A DNA stretch of 9,637 nucleotides from Cytophagales bacterium. Its GTDB lineage: Bacteria; Bacteroidota; Bacteroidia; Cytophagales; Cyclobacteriaceae. The stretch is taken from positions 1 to 9,637 of the forward strand of contig DPSB01000641.1 in assembly GCA_003537495.1 (NCBI GenBank), written 5' to 3'. The notes under the pieces are model-generated. The model saw only the letters and a program-made list of their open reading frames with translations. It had not been told where the DNA came from and made no database searches. A program made the translations under genes and the position numbers. Below are positions 1 to 5,843 of this stretch, piece after piece; within the stretch, counting starts at the first letter, position 1; each line of letters starts with the position of its first letter.

Positions 1-950
1 CCTTTTTCAAAGTCGGTATGGATTACCCCGGCTGCCTGTGGTGCTTTCCAACCTTTATGAATGGTCCATGCCCGCACCTCTTTTTCACCGGCAGTGAAAT
101 ATGTAATTAGATTCAGCAAAGTATAAGCAGCCCGGATAAGGCGGTTCAAGCCAGATTCTTTCAAACCATATTCTTGCAGAAACACCGAACGATCTTCTTC
201 ACTTTCAAGCTCAGCAATCTGGGCTTCAATGGCTGCGCATACCATTACCACCTCAGCTCCTTCTTCCTTAACCAAAGCCCGTAAAGCCTCCACATGTTTG
301 TTGCCGGTTATAACCGCTGCCTCGTCTACATTAGCTACATAAATCACAGGCTTATCGGTAAGCAATTGCAGGTCTTCAATGGCTTTCTTGTCCTCAGCAT
401 CAACCTGAAGGCTGCGAGCGTTCTTACCAGCCTGCAAGGTTTCCTTATAAGCAATCAACGTAGCTAATTCTTTCTTGGCTTTAGCATCGCCACTCTTGGC
501 GGTGCGCTCCACTTTGGCAATTTTCTTTTCAACTGAGTCAAGATCCCGCAACTGTAACTCCACATCAATAACTTCTTTATCGCCAACCGGATCTACCTTA
601 CCGGCTACGTGAATGATATTATCATTTTCGAAGCAGCGTACCACGTGGGCAATGGCATCCACCTCGCGTATATTGGCCAGAAACTGGTTGCCTAACCCCT
701 CGCCTTTACTGGCGCCTTTCACCAAACCAGCAATGTCCACAAACTCAAATGAAGTTGGGATAACCTTTTGCGGGTTAACCAGGCCTTCCAGAATTTTCAG
801 TCGTTCGTCCGGAACGGAGATTACACCCACATTGGGCTCAATCGTACAAAACGGAAAGTTAGCCGCCTCGGCTTTGTTGTTGGAGATCGCATTAAACAAG
901 GTAGATTTACCCACGTTGGGTAACCCGACAATACCACACTTTAAACCCAT
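1..950 (-). CDS. ychF: Ribosome-binding ATPase YchF/EngD (OBG family), C-terminus cut by window edge
   Basis: YchF is a universally conserved cytosolic P-loop NTPase of the OBG/TRAFAC class. Unlike most relatives it prefers ATP, and it associates with ribosomes in translation and stress control. The 316 complete codons visible start at ATG 948-950 with [20 protein letters not shown], which contains the Walker A/G1 motif GLPNVGKS at residues 9-16. A G3-type [16 protein letters not shown] segment follows. The G4 position reads NVDE (residues 207-210), the NxxE form typical of ATP-preferring YchF, rather than the GTPase NKxD. After a helical coiled-coil region, the TGS-like domain begins around residue 280 ([14 protein letters not shown]). 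The family is usually about 365 residues, so roughly 50 C-terminal residues lie off the left edge. No frameshift is seen. It is separated by 227 bp from the next gene on the same strand and is probably transcribed alone. Identification is very secure. Confidence 0.96.
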   Translation of the reverse strand, partial: MGLKCGIVGLPNVGKSTLFNAISNNKAEAANFPFCTIEPNVGVISVPDERLKILEGLVNPQKVIPTSFEFVDIAGLVKGASKGEGLGNQFLANIREVDAIAHVVRCFENDNIIHVAGKVDPVGDKEVIDVELQLRDLDSVEKKIAKVERTAKSGDAKAKKELATLIAYKETLQAGKNARSLQVDAEDKKAIEDLQLLTDKPVIYVANVDEAAVITGNKHVEALRALVKEEGAEVVMVCAAIEAQIAELESEEDRSVFLQEYGLKESGLNRLIRAAYTLLNLITYFTAGEKEVRAWTIHKGWKAPQAAGVIHTDFEK

Positions 951-975
951 TACTCAGTCTTTAAAAATCAGGGCG

Positions 976-983
976 CAAATATA
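976..983 (-). promoter_or_regulatory. Possible Bacteroidota -7 box for ychF
   Basis: Read on the minus strand this is TATATTTG, an exact match to the Bacteroidota TAnnTTTG box. It lies 25 bases upstream of the ychF ATG and implies a very short 5' leader. No good TTG -33 element sits at the expected 19-21 base spacing, so the call rests on one element and on position. Confidence 0.38.
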
Positions 984-1025
984 AGGTTTCGGGTGGAGAA
1001 AAGTAGGTTGATTGGTAAGCGGGTG

Positions 1026-1065
1026 ATTTGAGGATTTGAGAATTTGTCGATTTGAAAATTGTGAA
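1026..1065. repeat. Short 8-bp tandem repeat, about five units
   Basis: Four successive 8-base units begin with ATTTG: ATTTGAGG, ATTTGAGA, ATTTGTCG and ATTTGAAA. A degenerate fifth unit, ATTGTGAA, follows. They sit in the 227-bp gap upstream of ychF and downstream of the serine hydrolase. The rest of that gap (951-1025 and 1066-1177) is AT-rich and shows no open reading frame or clear RNA gene. Function is unknown; it may be a slippage-prone intergenic repeat. Confidence 0.7.
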
Positions 1066-1177
1066 TGGTGGTTCCATAATAGGTTGTCGGTAATTTATCC
1101 AGTTGTTTCACATCATCACCAATTTAGGACACTGTTGGCTTTTTGTATGGAATCGTGTTATCCTAGCCAATAGCACA

Positions 1178-2398
1178 TCATTTCTTTGCTGCCAGTAATC
1201 TTTTAATAAACTCATCAATTTTACTATCCTCAATCCAACGCACCACTACCACCAAATCATTCTCGGCATCCACATAGATTATGTTGGTTCCGTTACCAAT
1301 GTGTGCAAATGCTTTCTCAGGCGCACTGGGCAAATACTTTTTATCGGTATTCAGAAACCAATTCATAAAACCATAGGTTGGCTGTGGCCCCGAAGGTGTT
1401 TGCGCCCACTTGCTCCATTGTTCTGAAACCAATTGTTTGTCATTCCATTTTCCATTGCGTAAGGTCAGGTATCCGAATCGAGCCATGTCGTATGCGTGCA
1501 GGTACATACCGCCACCCCAATGTCCGCCACCCGAAACAGACTGTACCACTTTTCCATCCAATACAATCCACGAATTTTCATAGCCATACCACCGCCACGT
1601 GTTGGAAGCACCAATCGGATCCATGATATTTTCTTTCAGTACATCCGGCAAGGGTTTGCGCCATACACTTAGTGTAGCAAGGGCTAATGCGTTCACGCGT
1701 GTGTCGTTGTATTCATACACAGAGCCCGGTGTATTGCGGGTGGTTAACCACTCTTTATATTCTTTGCCGGGCCGATCGGCCCAATCGGGTTTACCCCAGA
1801 GTGTGCCCTGCCAATCGCTGTTTTGTTGGAGCATTTGCCGCCAAGTAATTACTTTGTTATGCGGAGTGTTGAACGGTTCAATCAAATCAGATTGTGTAAA
1901 CTCATCGGCCTTATTGGTTGTGCGAATGGGATTGTACAACAAAATAGGTGGCACATAGGCATGCACCGGTTCATCAATATTGCTAATCAATCCCCGATCG
2001 TAAGCCAAACCCACTACGGTAGCCAGAAAACTTTTGGTTACGCTGTTCACAATATCAATGCGATACGGATCTCCCCACTCGGCAATCACGTAGCCGTTCT
2101 TAATGATAATACCGGATTGATCGCCCCGATCCTTCAACGGTCCGATGGCTTCACCAAACGGCTCGCGCCCGAATGAACGATAATGATTTAATTTCAGCTC
2201 ACGCGGAGCAAGCGTTTCATTTGCCTTGGCAAAATCAATGGCTTGCTTTAGTAGCTTGGCATCCATCCCTACTGCTGCGGGTTCTTGCTGGTGCCATTCC
2301 TTGCCGGGATAATAAACTGACGGTGTTGACTTCTTTGGCTTTTGGGCGAAGGAGAAGATTGAAGACAAACACGAAATGAGGATAATAAGATTCTTCAT
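1178..2398 (-). CDS. Exported serine hydrolase, class C beta-lactamase/esterase fold
   Basis: A 406-residue protein of the beta-lactamase-related (PF00144) superfamily, whose members include penicillin-binding-protein-like enzymes, esterases and peptidases. The preferred start is the ATG at 2396-2398, because MKNLIILISCLSSIFSFAQ is a classic signal peptide with a likely cleavage after the Ala at 18; an in-frame start at 2464 would bury this signal behind 22 unlikely residues. The nucleophile motif SxxK is S119-V-T-K122. The Tyr motif is Y230-N-D232, where many relatives have YSN or YxN. The third motif is H366-I-G368 (HxG, in place of KTG). A glycine-rich SGGGHWGGGMYLHAYDMARFG segment precedes the last third, as in esterase-type relatives. 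It probably acts in the periplasm or outside the cell. The substrate cannot be told from sequence; the HxG motif leans toward esterase or peptidase over true beta-lactamase. It is flanked by gaps on both sides and looks monocistronic. Confidence 0.9.
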   Translation of the reverse strand: MKNLIILISCLSSIFSFAQKPKKSTPSVYYPGKEWHQQEPAAVGMDAKLLKQAIDFAKANETLAPRELKLNHYRSFGREPFGEAIGPLKDRGDQSGIIIKNGYVIAEWGDPYRIDIVNSVTKSFLATVVGLAYDRGLISNIDEPVHAYVPPILLYNPIRTTNKADEFTQSDLIEPFNTPHNKVITWRQMLQQNSDWQGTLWGKPDWADRPGKEYKEWLTTRNTPGSVYEYNDTRVNALALATLSVWRKPLPDVLKENIMDPIGASNTWRWYGYENSWIVLDGKVVQSVSGGGHWGGGMYLHAYDMARFGYLTLRNGKWNDKQLVSEQWSKWAQTPSGPQPTYGFMNWFLNTDKKYLPSAPEKAFAHIGNGTNIIYVDAENDLVVVVRWIEDSKIDEFIKRLLAAKK

Positions 2399-2509
2399 GA
2401 AAGAGTTTACAATTAAAGGTATTGAAAAAGGCTGTGTTAGAATACATTTTTGGTTCGATAGCATCCGCCATGAATAACCTCACAACTGGTTCACACAAAT
2501 ACTTATCAT

Positions 2510-2541
2510 AAAAAGAAAAACCCCGGCCTCAACAGCCAGGG
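2510..2541 (-). terminator. Intrinsic terminator downstream of the PUR-family gene
   Basis: On the minus strand, CCCTGGC pairs with GCCGGGG across a 7-base loop (stem arms 2535-2541 and 2521-2527, seven pairs including one G-T). It is followed directly by TTTTTCTTTTT. The hairpin plus T-tract lies 34 bases past the stop codon of the gene at 2575-2928 and upstream of the serine hydrolase, so the two minus-strand genes are probably separate transcription units. Confidence 0.85.
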
Positions 2542-2574
2542 TAGTTCCGGTTTAGGTTAGGATTGTTCTCTTAG

Positions 2575-2928
2575 TTAATCCCACTTCAGTTCAGAGTCAA
2601 CTGCGGGGGTTCCGTTTACTTCTTCTTTGTCGCGGTGGTGATCGAACGCATCGAAATCCACACCGGGCATCAATTCAGTTTTAACATGGTTTACGGTGTT
2701 GTTCAAGGCCTCCAGAAACTTGTTAAAATCTTCCTTGTAAAGAAAAATCTTATGCTTTTCGTAGGTAAACCCTTCATCGTCTTTATTAAACCGCTTTTTA
2801 CTTTCCGTAATGGTTAGGTAAAAATCGTTGGAGCGCGTTGACTTCACGTCAAAAAAATACGTGCGCTTACCGGCCTTCACTTTCTCAGAGAAAATCTCTT
2901 CTCTTCCATTGTTCTTGTTCTCTTCCAC
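2575..2928 (-). CDS. PUR-family (DUF3276) nucleic-acid-binding protein
   Basis: A 117-residue protein matching the small Bacteroidota PUR/DUF3276 family, related to eukaryotic Pur-alpha and the Borrelia Pur protein, which bind single-stranded DNA and RNA as dimers. The family signature is the segment KVKAGKRTYFFDVKSTRSND (residues 17-36), followed by FYLTITESKKRF and, after an acidic linker, KHKIFLYKEDFNKFLEALN. The tail from about residue 85 is acidic and probably disordered. The start is a GTG at 2926-2928: the in-frame codons upstream are ATT, CTG, TAC and CTG, then a TAA stop, and the only nearby ATG (2907-2909) is out of frame. No Shine-Dalgarno is visible, as is normal in this phylum. 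It is divergent from the DUF58 gene across 115 bp. Family assignment is strong; the cellular target is unknown. Confidence 0.88.
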   Translation of the reverse strand: MEENKNNGREEIFSEKVKAGKRTYFFDVKSTRSNDFYLTITESKKRFNKDDEGFTYEKHKIFLYKEDFNKFLEALNNTVNHVKTELMPGVDFDAFDHHRDKEEVNGTPAVDSELKWD

Positions 2929-2989
2929 AATCAGGTACAGTTAGGTTTTGGTAATTAGGTTAAATCGAAGGTAAGAGGAAAATCCTGCC

Positions 2990-3004
2990 GTGCAAAGCTT
3001 GCAC
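2990..3004. promoter_or_regulatory. Inverted repeat in divergent intergenic region (possible operator)
   Basis: GTGCAA-AGC-TTGCAC is a perfect 6-bp inverted repeat with a 3-base centre. It lies between the PUR-family gene and the DUF58 gene. Its minus-strand reading contains AAGCTTTG, one mismatch from the TAnnTTTG box, about 60 bases upstream of the GTG start. It could be a regulator site over that promoter, or chance. Confidence 0.3.
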
Positions 3005-3043
3005 CCTGTTTTTGACCTGAAAATGTGCTGAAAGTGAAATAAA

Positions 3044-3976
3044 GTGCTGGATTTTTTCCATTTTTCGGAAGTGGATTTGCGCGTGGATGACATTCGGTTA
3101 GCTGGCAGTCTGGAACTGTTGGCCAAACAACTGGTGGAGGGGTTTATTACAGGCCTCCATAAATCACCTTATCATGGTTTCTCGGTTGAGTTTGCCGAAC
3201 ATCGCCTGTACAACGAAGGGCAAAGCCCCCGCCACATCGATTGGAAAGTATTTGCCCGTACCGACCGGCTCTACACCAAACAATATGAAGAAGAAACCAA
3301 CCTGCGTTGTGTACTTGCGTTGGATTGTTCTTCGAGTATGCACTACCCGCAAGGCAAACACACCAAACTTCATTTCAGTATTTATGCAGCTTCGGCTTTG
3401 GCAAAGTTGCTTACGCGACAGCGCGATGCAGTCGGGCTGTGTCTCTTTGCCGATAAGATTGAAGAATTTACACCCGTTAAATCTACTGCCTCGCATGTAG
3501 ATAAATTGTTTACTCTATTGGAGAAACGGGTTAAGGCCGATGTCGTACCAGGCAAAGGAACAAGAGTAGCCGAAGTGTTGCATGAAGTTGCAGAAAAGAC
3601 ACATCGAAGATCGCTGGTGATTATCTTTAGCGATATGTTTGATGGCGGTAACGATGAAGAAATCTTTAAAGCCCTGCAGCATCTTAAACATAACAAACAC
3701 GAAGTAATCCTCTTTCATGTTACCGATCATACAACCGAACTTTCATTTCAGTTTGATGAACGACCTTATGAGTTTGTAGATCTGGAAAGTGGCGAGAAAC
3801 TGTTACTCAATCCACAGGAAATTAAAGATCGTTACGAAAAAGAATTAGCGGCTTATCACGCCAATCTGAAAATGCGATGCAACCAGTTGAAGATTGACTT
3901 TATTTCAGCCGATATTAATACCGGGTACTTTGATGTATTGCAGGCTTATATGATTAAGCGGAGTAAGATGCAGTAG
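3044..3976 (+). CDS. DUF58 / von Willebrand A-like domain protein
   Basis: A soluble protein of up to 310 residues in the DUF58 family, with no predicted membrane segment. The DUF58 signature spans about residues 44-87: an HGFSVEFAEHRLYNEG stretch, then RHIDWKVFARTDRLYTKQYEEETN. It leads into a VWA-like fold with a MIDAS metal site: D94-C-S96-S-S98 (DxSxS), a candidate Thr173 and D197 in IIFSDMFDGG. DUF58 proteins usually work with MoxR AAA+ ATPases in protein or complex maturation, but no moxR lies next to this one. The start is uncertain: the longest frame begins at GTG 3044, and GTG 3083 (giving MDDIRLAGSLELLAKQ) is equally plausible, with a GGAAG sequence upstream. No ATG is available near either. 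It is convergent with the ferredoxin gene, 78 bp apart, with no clear terminator between. Confidence 0.9.
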   Translation: MLDFFHFSEVDLRVDDIRLAGSLELLAKQLVEGFITGLHKSPYHGFSVEFAEHRLYNEGQSPRHIDWKVFARTDRLYTKQYEEETNLRCVLALDCSSSMHYPQGKHTKLHFSIYAASALAKLLTRQRDAVGLCLFADKIEEFTPVKSTASHVDKLFTLLEKRVKADVVPGKGTRVAEVLHEVAEKTHRRSLVIIFSDMFDGGNDEEIFKALQHLKHNKHEVILFHVTDHTTELSFQFDERPYEFVDLESGEKLLLNPQEIKDRYEKELAAYHANLKMRCNQLKIDFISADINTGYFDVLQAYMIKRSKMQ

Positions 3977-4054
3977 TTTAGTCTAAGGGGTAATCAGTAA
4001 ATCGGTAAACTGTATTCGGTATGAACTTACCAGAAGCCAGCAACAAGCAACCAG

Positions 4055-4414
4055 TTACGCCTGCAGTTGCTCGTTATGCAACCACGCCTTTTTAGCGGTT
4101 AGCTCTTCTTTGCTTTCCACCATGTCCGGATCGGGCACACAGCAATCCACAGGACAAACCGCTGCACATTGAGGTTCTTCGTGGAAACCAGTGCATTCGG
4201 TACACTTGCCCGATACGATATAATAAAACTCATCGGACACTGGCGATTGAGCCGACTTAGCATCTACGGTAGAACCGTCTTCTAACTCAACCGCGGTAAG
4301 GGCAGTTCCTCCGGCCCAGTTCCACTCGCGGCCACCCTCGTAAATAGCAGTATTCGGGCATTCCGGTTCGCAAGCCCCACAATTAATGCACTCTTCCGTT
4401 ATCTTTATCGCCAT
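4055..4414 (-). CDS. 2x[4Fe-4S] ferredoxin, YfhL/Alvin type
   Basis: A 119-residue dicluster ferredoxin, a cytosolic one-electron carrier. The first cluster motif is C9-x2-C12-x2-C15-x3-C19-P. The second is C71-x2-C74-x8-C83-x3-C87-P, where the eight-residue spacing between the second and third cysteines is the insertion typical of the YfhL/Allochromatium type, whose clusters have very low potential. Two further cysteines follow at 91-92. The roughly 50-residue stretch between the motifs is longer than in minimal ferredoxins and includes an Asp/Ser-rich part. The C-terminus is a charged helix. The ATG start at 4412-4414 is clear, since the first motif begins at residue 9. It is divergent from the LuxC-like reductase across 93 bp, which suggests shared control or a shared pathway; the redox partner is not known from sequence. 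Confidence 0.93.
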   Translation of the reverse strand: MAIKITEECINCGACEPECPNTAIYEGGREWNWAGGTALTAVELEDGSTVDAKSAQSPVSDEFYYIVSGKCTECTGFHEEPQCAAVCPVDCCVPDPDMVESKEELTAKKAWLHNEQLQA

Positions 4415-4434
4415 GGCGGTTTAATCAGATTTTC

Positions 4435-4442
4435 TACTTTTG
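4435..4442 (+). promoter_or_regulatory. Possible -7 box for acyl-CoA reductase gene
   Basis: TACTTTTG matches TAnnTTTG and lies 65 bases upstream of the ATG at 4508. It sits only three bases from the oppositely oriented ferredoxin box. No TTG is found at the expected upstream spacing, which would fall at the ferredoxin start codon, so support is weak. Confidence 0.3.
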
Positions 4443-4445
4443 CCG

Positions 4446-4476
4446 CAAAAATACGGCTACTTAATTCATTACACAA
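4446..4476 (-). promoter_or_regulatory. Bacteroidota-type promoter for the ferredoxin gene
   Basis: On the minus strand TTG (4474-4476), a 20-base spacer, then TATTTTTG (4446-4453) fits the Bacteroidota -33/-7 pattern TTG-N19-21-TAnnTTTG. The -7 box is 31 bases upstream of the ferredoxin ATG. Both elements and the spacing agree, making this the best promoter candidate in the window. Confidence 0.55.
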
Positions 4477-4507
4477 ACAGGTTAACGGCCTTAAAAGTTT
4501 ACACTGA

Positions 4508-5512
4508 ATGACTTTAGAACAGCGAATAAATGCATTTTCTGCACTGGGCAGCCGAATCAGCAGCCTGAACAAGACCGAACGCGAACAAATTTATCAACAT
4601 GCAAGTTTAGTCAACGGTTGGTTTACACCTACTTCGGTACAAAACGCATTAGATGGAATTGTCTTGTTCCTTAACAAGGAAACACTGCAAAACTGGACCA
4701 GCCGCTACCCTACTCCTTCTTCCGAAAAGGTGGTGGGTATTGCGATGGCGGGAAACATTCCGTTGGTTGGTTTTCACGATTTACTTTGTGTATTGATTAG
4801 CGGCCATCGGGCGCTTATCAAACTTAGTTCGCAAGATGCCTTGATTGAAGTGATGATTAAGTGGCTGATGGAAATTGAACCGGGCTTTGCCGATAAGATT
4901 ACCATTGCAGAACGTTTAAACGCAGCCGAAGTAATGATTGCCACAGGCAGCGATAATACCTCGCGTTATTTTGAATATTACTTTCGAAACAAACCGCATA
5001 TCATTCGTAAAAACAGATCATCGTGTGCCATTATTATGGGCGAAGAACCCAACGCTACTTTAGCTGAATTAGGTAAAGATGTGTTTACCTACTTTGGCTT
5101 GGGTTGCCGCAATGTGGCTAAAGTATTTGTGCCTGAAGAGTATACGTTCACCAACCTGCTGGATACCTGGCAACCCTATCAGGAGATTATTCACCATCAT
5201 AAGTATGCCAACAACTACGATTACCAGAAATCGATTTTGCTTGTAAACCAAACTCCTTTTTTCGATAATGGATTTGTATTACTTACCGAAAGTTCAAACC
5301 TGGTATCGCCTATCTCGGTTTTGTTTTATGAACGTTATCTCGATCAGCAAGATCTGCAACAGAAACTTCAATCGCATGCCGATAAGTTGCAATGTATAGT
5401 ATCGGCTAATGGCTGGTACGCAGGCAGTGTTCCGTTTGGCAAAGCACAACAACCACAGGTTTGGGATTATGCTGATGATGTAGATACGATGAGATTTCTG
5501 GCTTCGTTTTAG
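4508..5512 (+). CDS. LuxC-family acyl-CoA reductase (short Bacteroidota form)
   Basis: A 334-residue protein of the LuxC/acyl-CoA reductase family (PF05893, aldehyde dehydrogenase fold), expected to reduce a fatty acyl-CoA or acyl thioester to an aldehyde with NAD(P)H. Recognisable parts are the nucleotide-binding-side motif GNIPLVGFHD (82-91), TGSDNTSRYFEYYF (146-159), and the active-site segment FGLGCRN with the expected thioester-forming cysteine at C200. The C-terminal third (about 240-334) covers the oligomerisation and substrate region and ends normally. It is shorter than bioluminescence LuxC (about 480 residues), and no luxD/luxE partners are present, so a role in light production is not implied. 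The ATG start directly follows an in-frame TGA, so the start is firm. It is divergent from a dicluster ferredoxin. The natural substrate is unknown; roles in lipid or aldehyde metabolism are inference. Confidence 0.88.
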   Translation: MTLEQRINAFSALGSRISSLNKTEREQIYQHASLVNGWFTPTSVQNALDGIVLFLNKETLQNWTSRYPTPSSEKVVGIAMAGNIPLVGFHDLLCVLISGHRALIKLSSQDALIEVMIKWLMEIEPGFADKITIAERLNAAEVMIATGSDNTSRYFEYYFRNKPHIIRKNRSSCAIIMGEEPNATLAELGKDVFTYFGLGCRNVAKVFVPEEYTFTNLLDTWQPYQEIIHHHKYANNYDYQKSILLVNQTPFFDNGFVLLTESSNLVSPISVLFYERYLDQQDLQQKLQSHADKLQCIVSANGWYAGSVPFGKAQQPQVWDYADDVDTMRFLASF

Positions 5513-5552
5513 GGTAACGAAACTGCCAAAGAAGAAATCATCTTGGTGGGGT

Positions 5553-5590
5553 GCTCGGCTCCCCTCCTTCGGAGAGGGCCGGGGGGTGAG
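5553..5590. repeat. GC-rich REP-like palindromic element between convergent genes
   Basis: The stretch holds a near-palindrome, CCCCTCCTTCGGAGAGGG, followed by CCGGGGGGTGAG. It resembles the CTCACCCCCGGCCCCTCTCC-type dispersed elements seen in many bacterial intergenic regions. The left arm lacks a CT relative to the right arm, so the hairpin is imperfect. It fills most of the gap between the reductase stop and the giant protein stop, and may act as a two-way transcription end or mRNA stabiliser. No T-tract follows on either strand. Confidence 0.6.
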
Positions 5591-5591
5591 A

Positions 5592-5843
5592 TCAATTCCC
5601 CCGCATAATCTCCACCCAGCCTGTGTACTTCTCACCATCTACTTGTAGCTGGTAAAAGTAAACGCCATCTATGGCATCATTACCATTCCAATCGTTTTGG
5701 TAATTGTTGCTGGAGAATACTTGCTTACCCCAGCGGTTAGTAACAACCAGCTTGGCATTTGCCGGTAAATTCCGTATTTCAAAGCTATCATTCGAGCCAT
5801 CACCATTTGGCGTAAATATGTTAGGCACATACAATCCGCAACC
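5592..5843 (-). other. T9SS type B sorting domain (CHU_C / gliding-motility-associated C-terminal)
   Basis: This is the last 83 residues of the giant protein. Hallmarks are VPNIFTPNGDGSND at the start, then the NRWGKQVFSS strand, W-N-G-N-D, G-V-Y-F-Y-Q-L and a terminal G-W-V-E-I-M-R-G-N. In this family the segment targets the protein to the type IX translocon and is distinct from the type A (por) signal. Substrates of this class usually need a PorP/SprF-like partner; none is present in the window. Confidence 0.92.

Noticed and set aside
1135..1170. Inverted repeat TTGGCT/AGCCAA downstream of the serine hydrolase
   Set aside because: The arms are only 6 bp with a 24-base loop and no T-tract on the relevant strand, so it is not convincing as a terminator.
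2399..2464. N-terminal extension of the serine hydrolase to an earlier in-frame start
   Set aside because: The extension would place 22 residues in front of a textbook signal peptide that begins with MKN at 2398.
2235..2498. 87-residue minus-strand frame overlapping the serine hydrolase start
   Set aside because: It overlaps the signal peptide region in another frame and shows no recognisable domain.
4508..5512. A bioluminescence operon suggested by the LuxC-family match
   Set aside because: There is no luxA, luxB, luxD or luxE, and the protein is the short form; this family occurs widely outside luminous bacteria.
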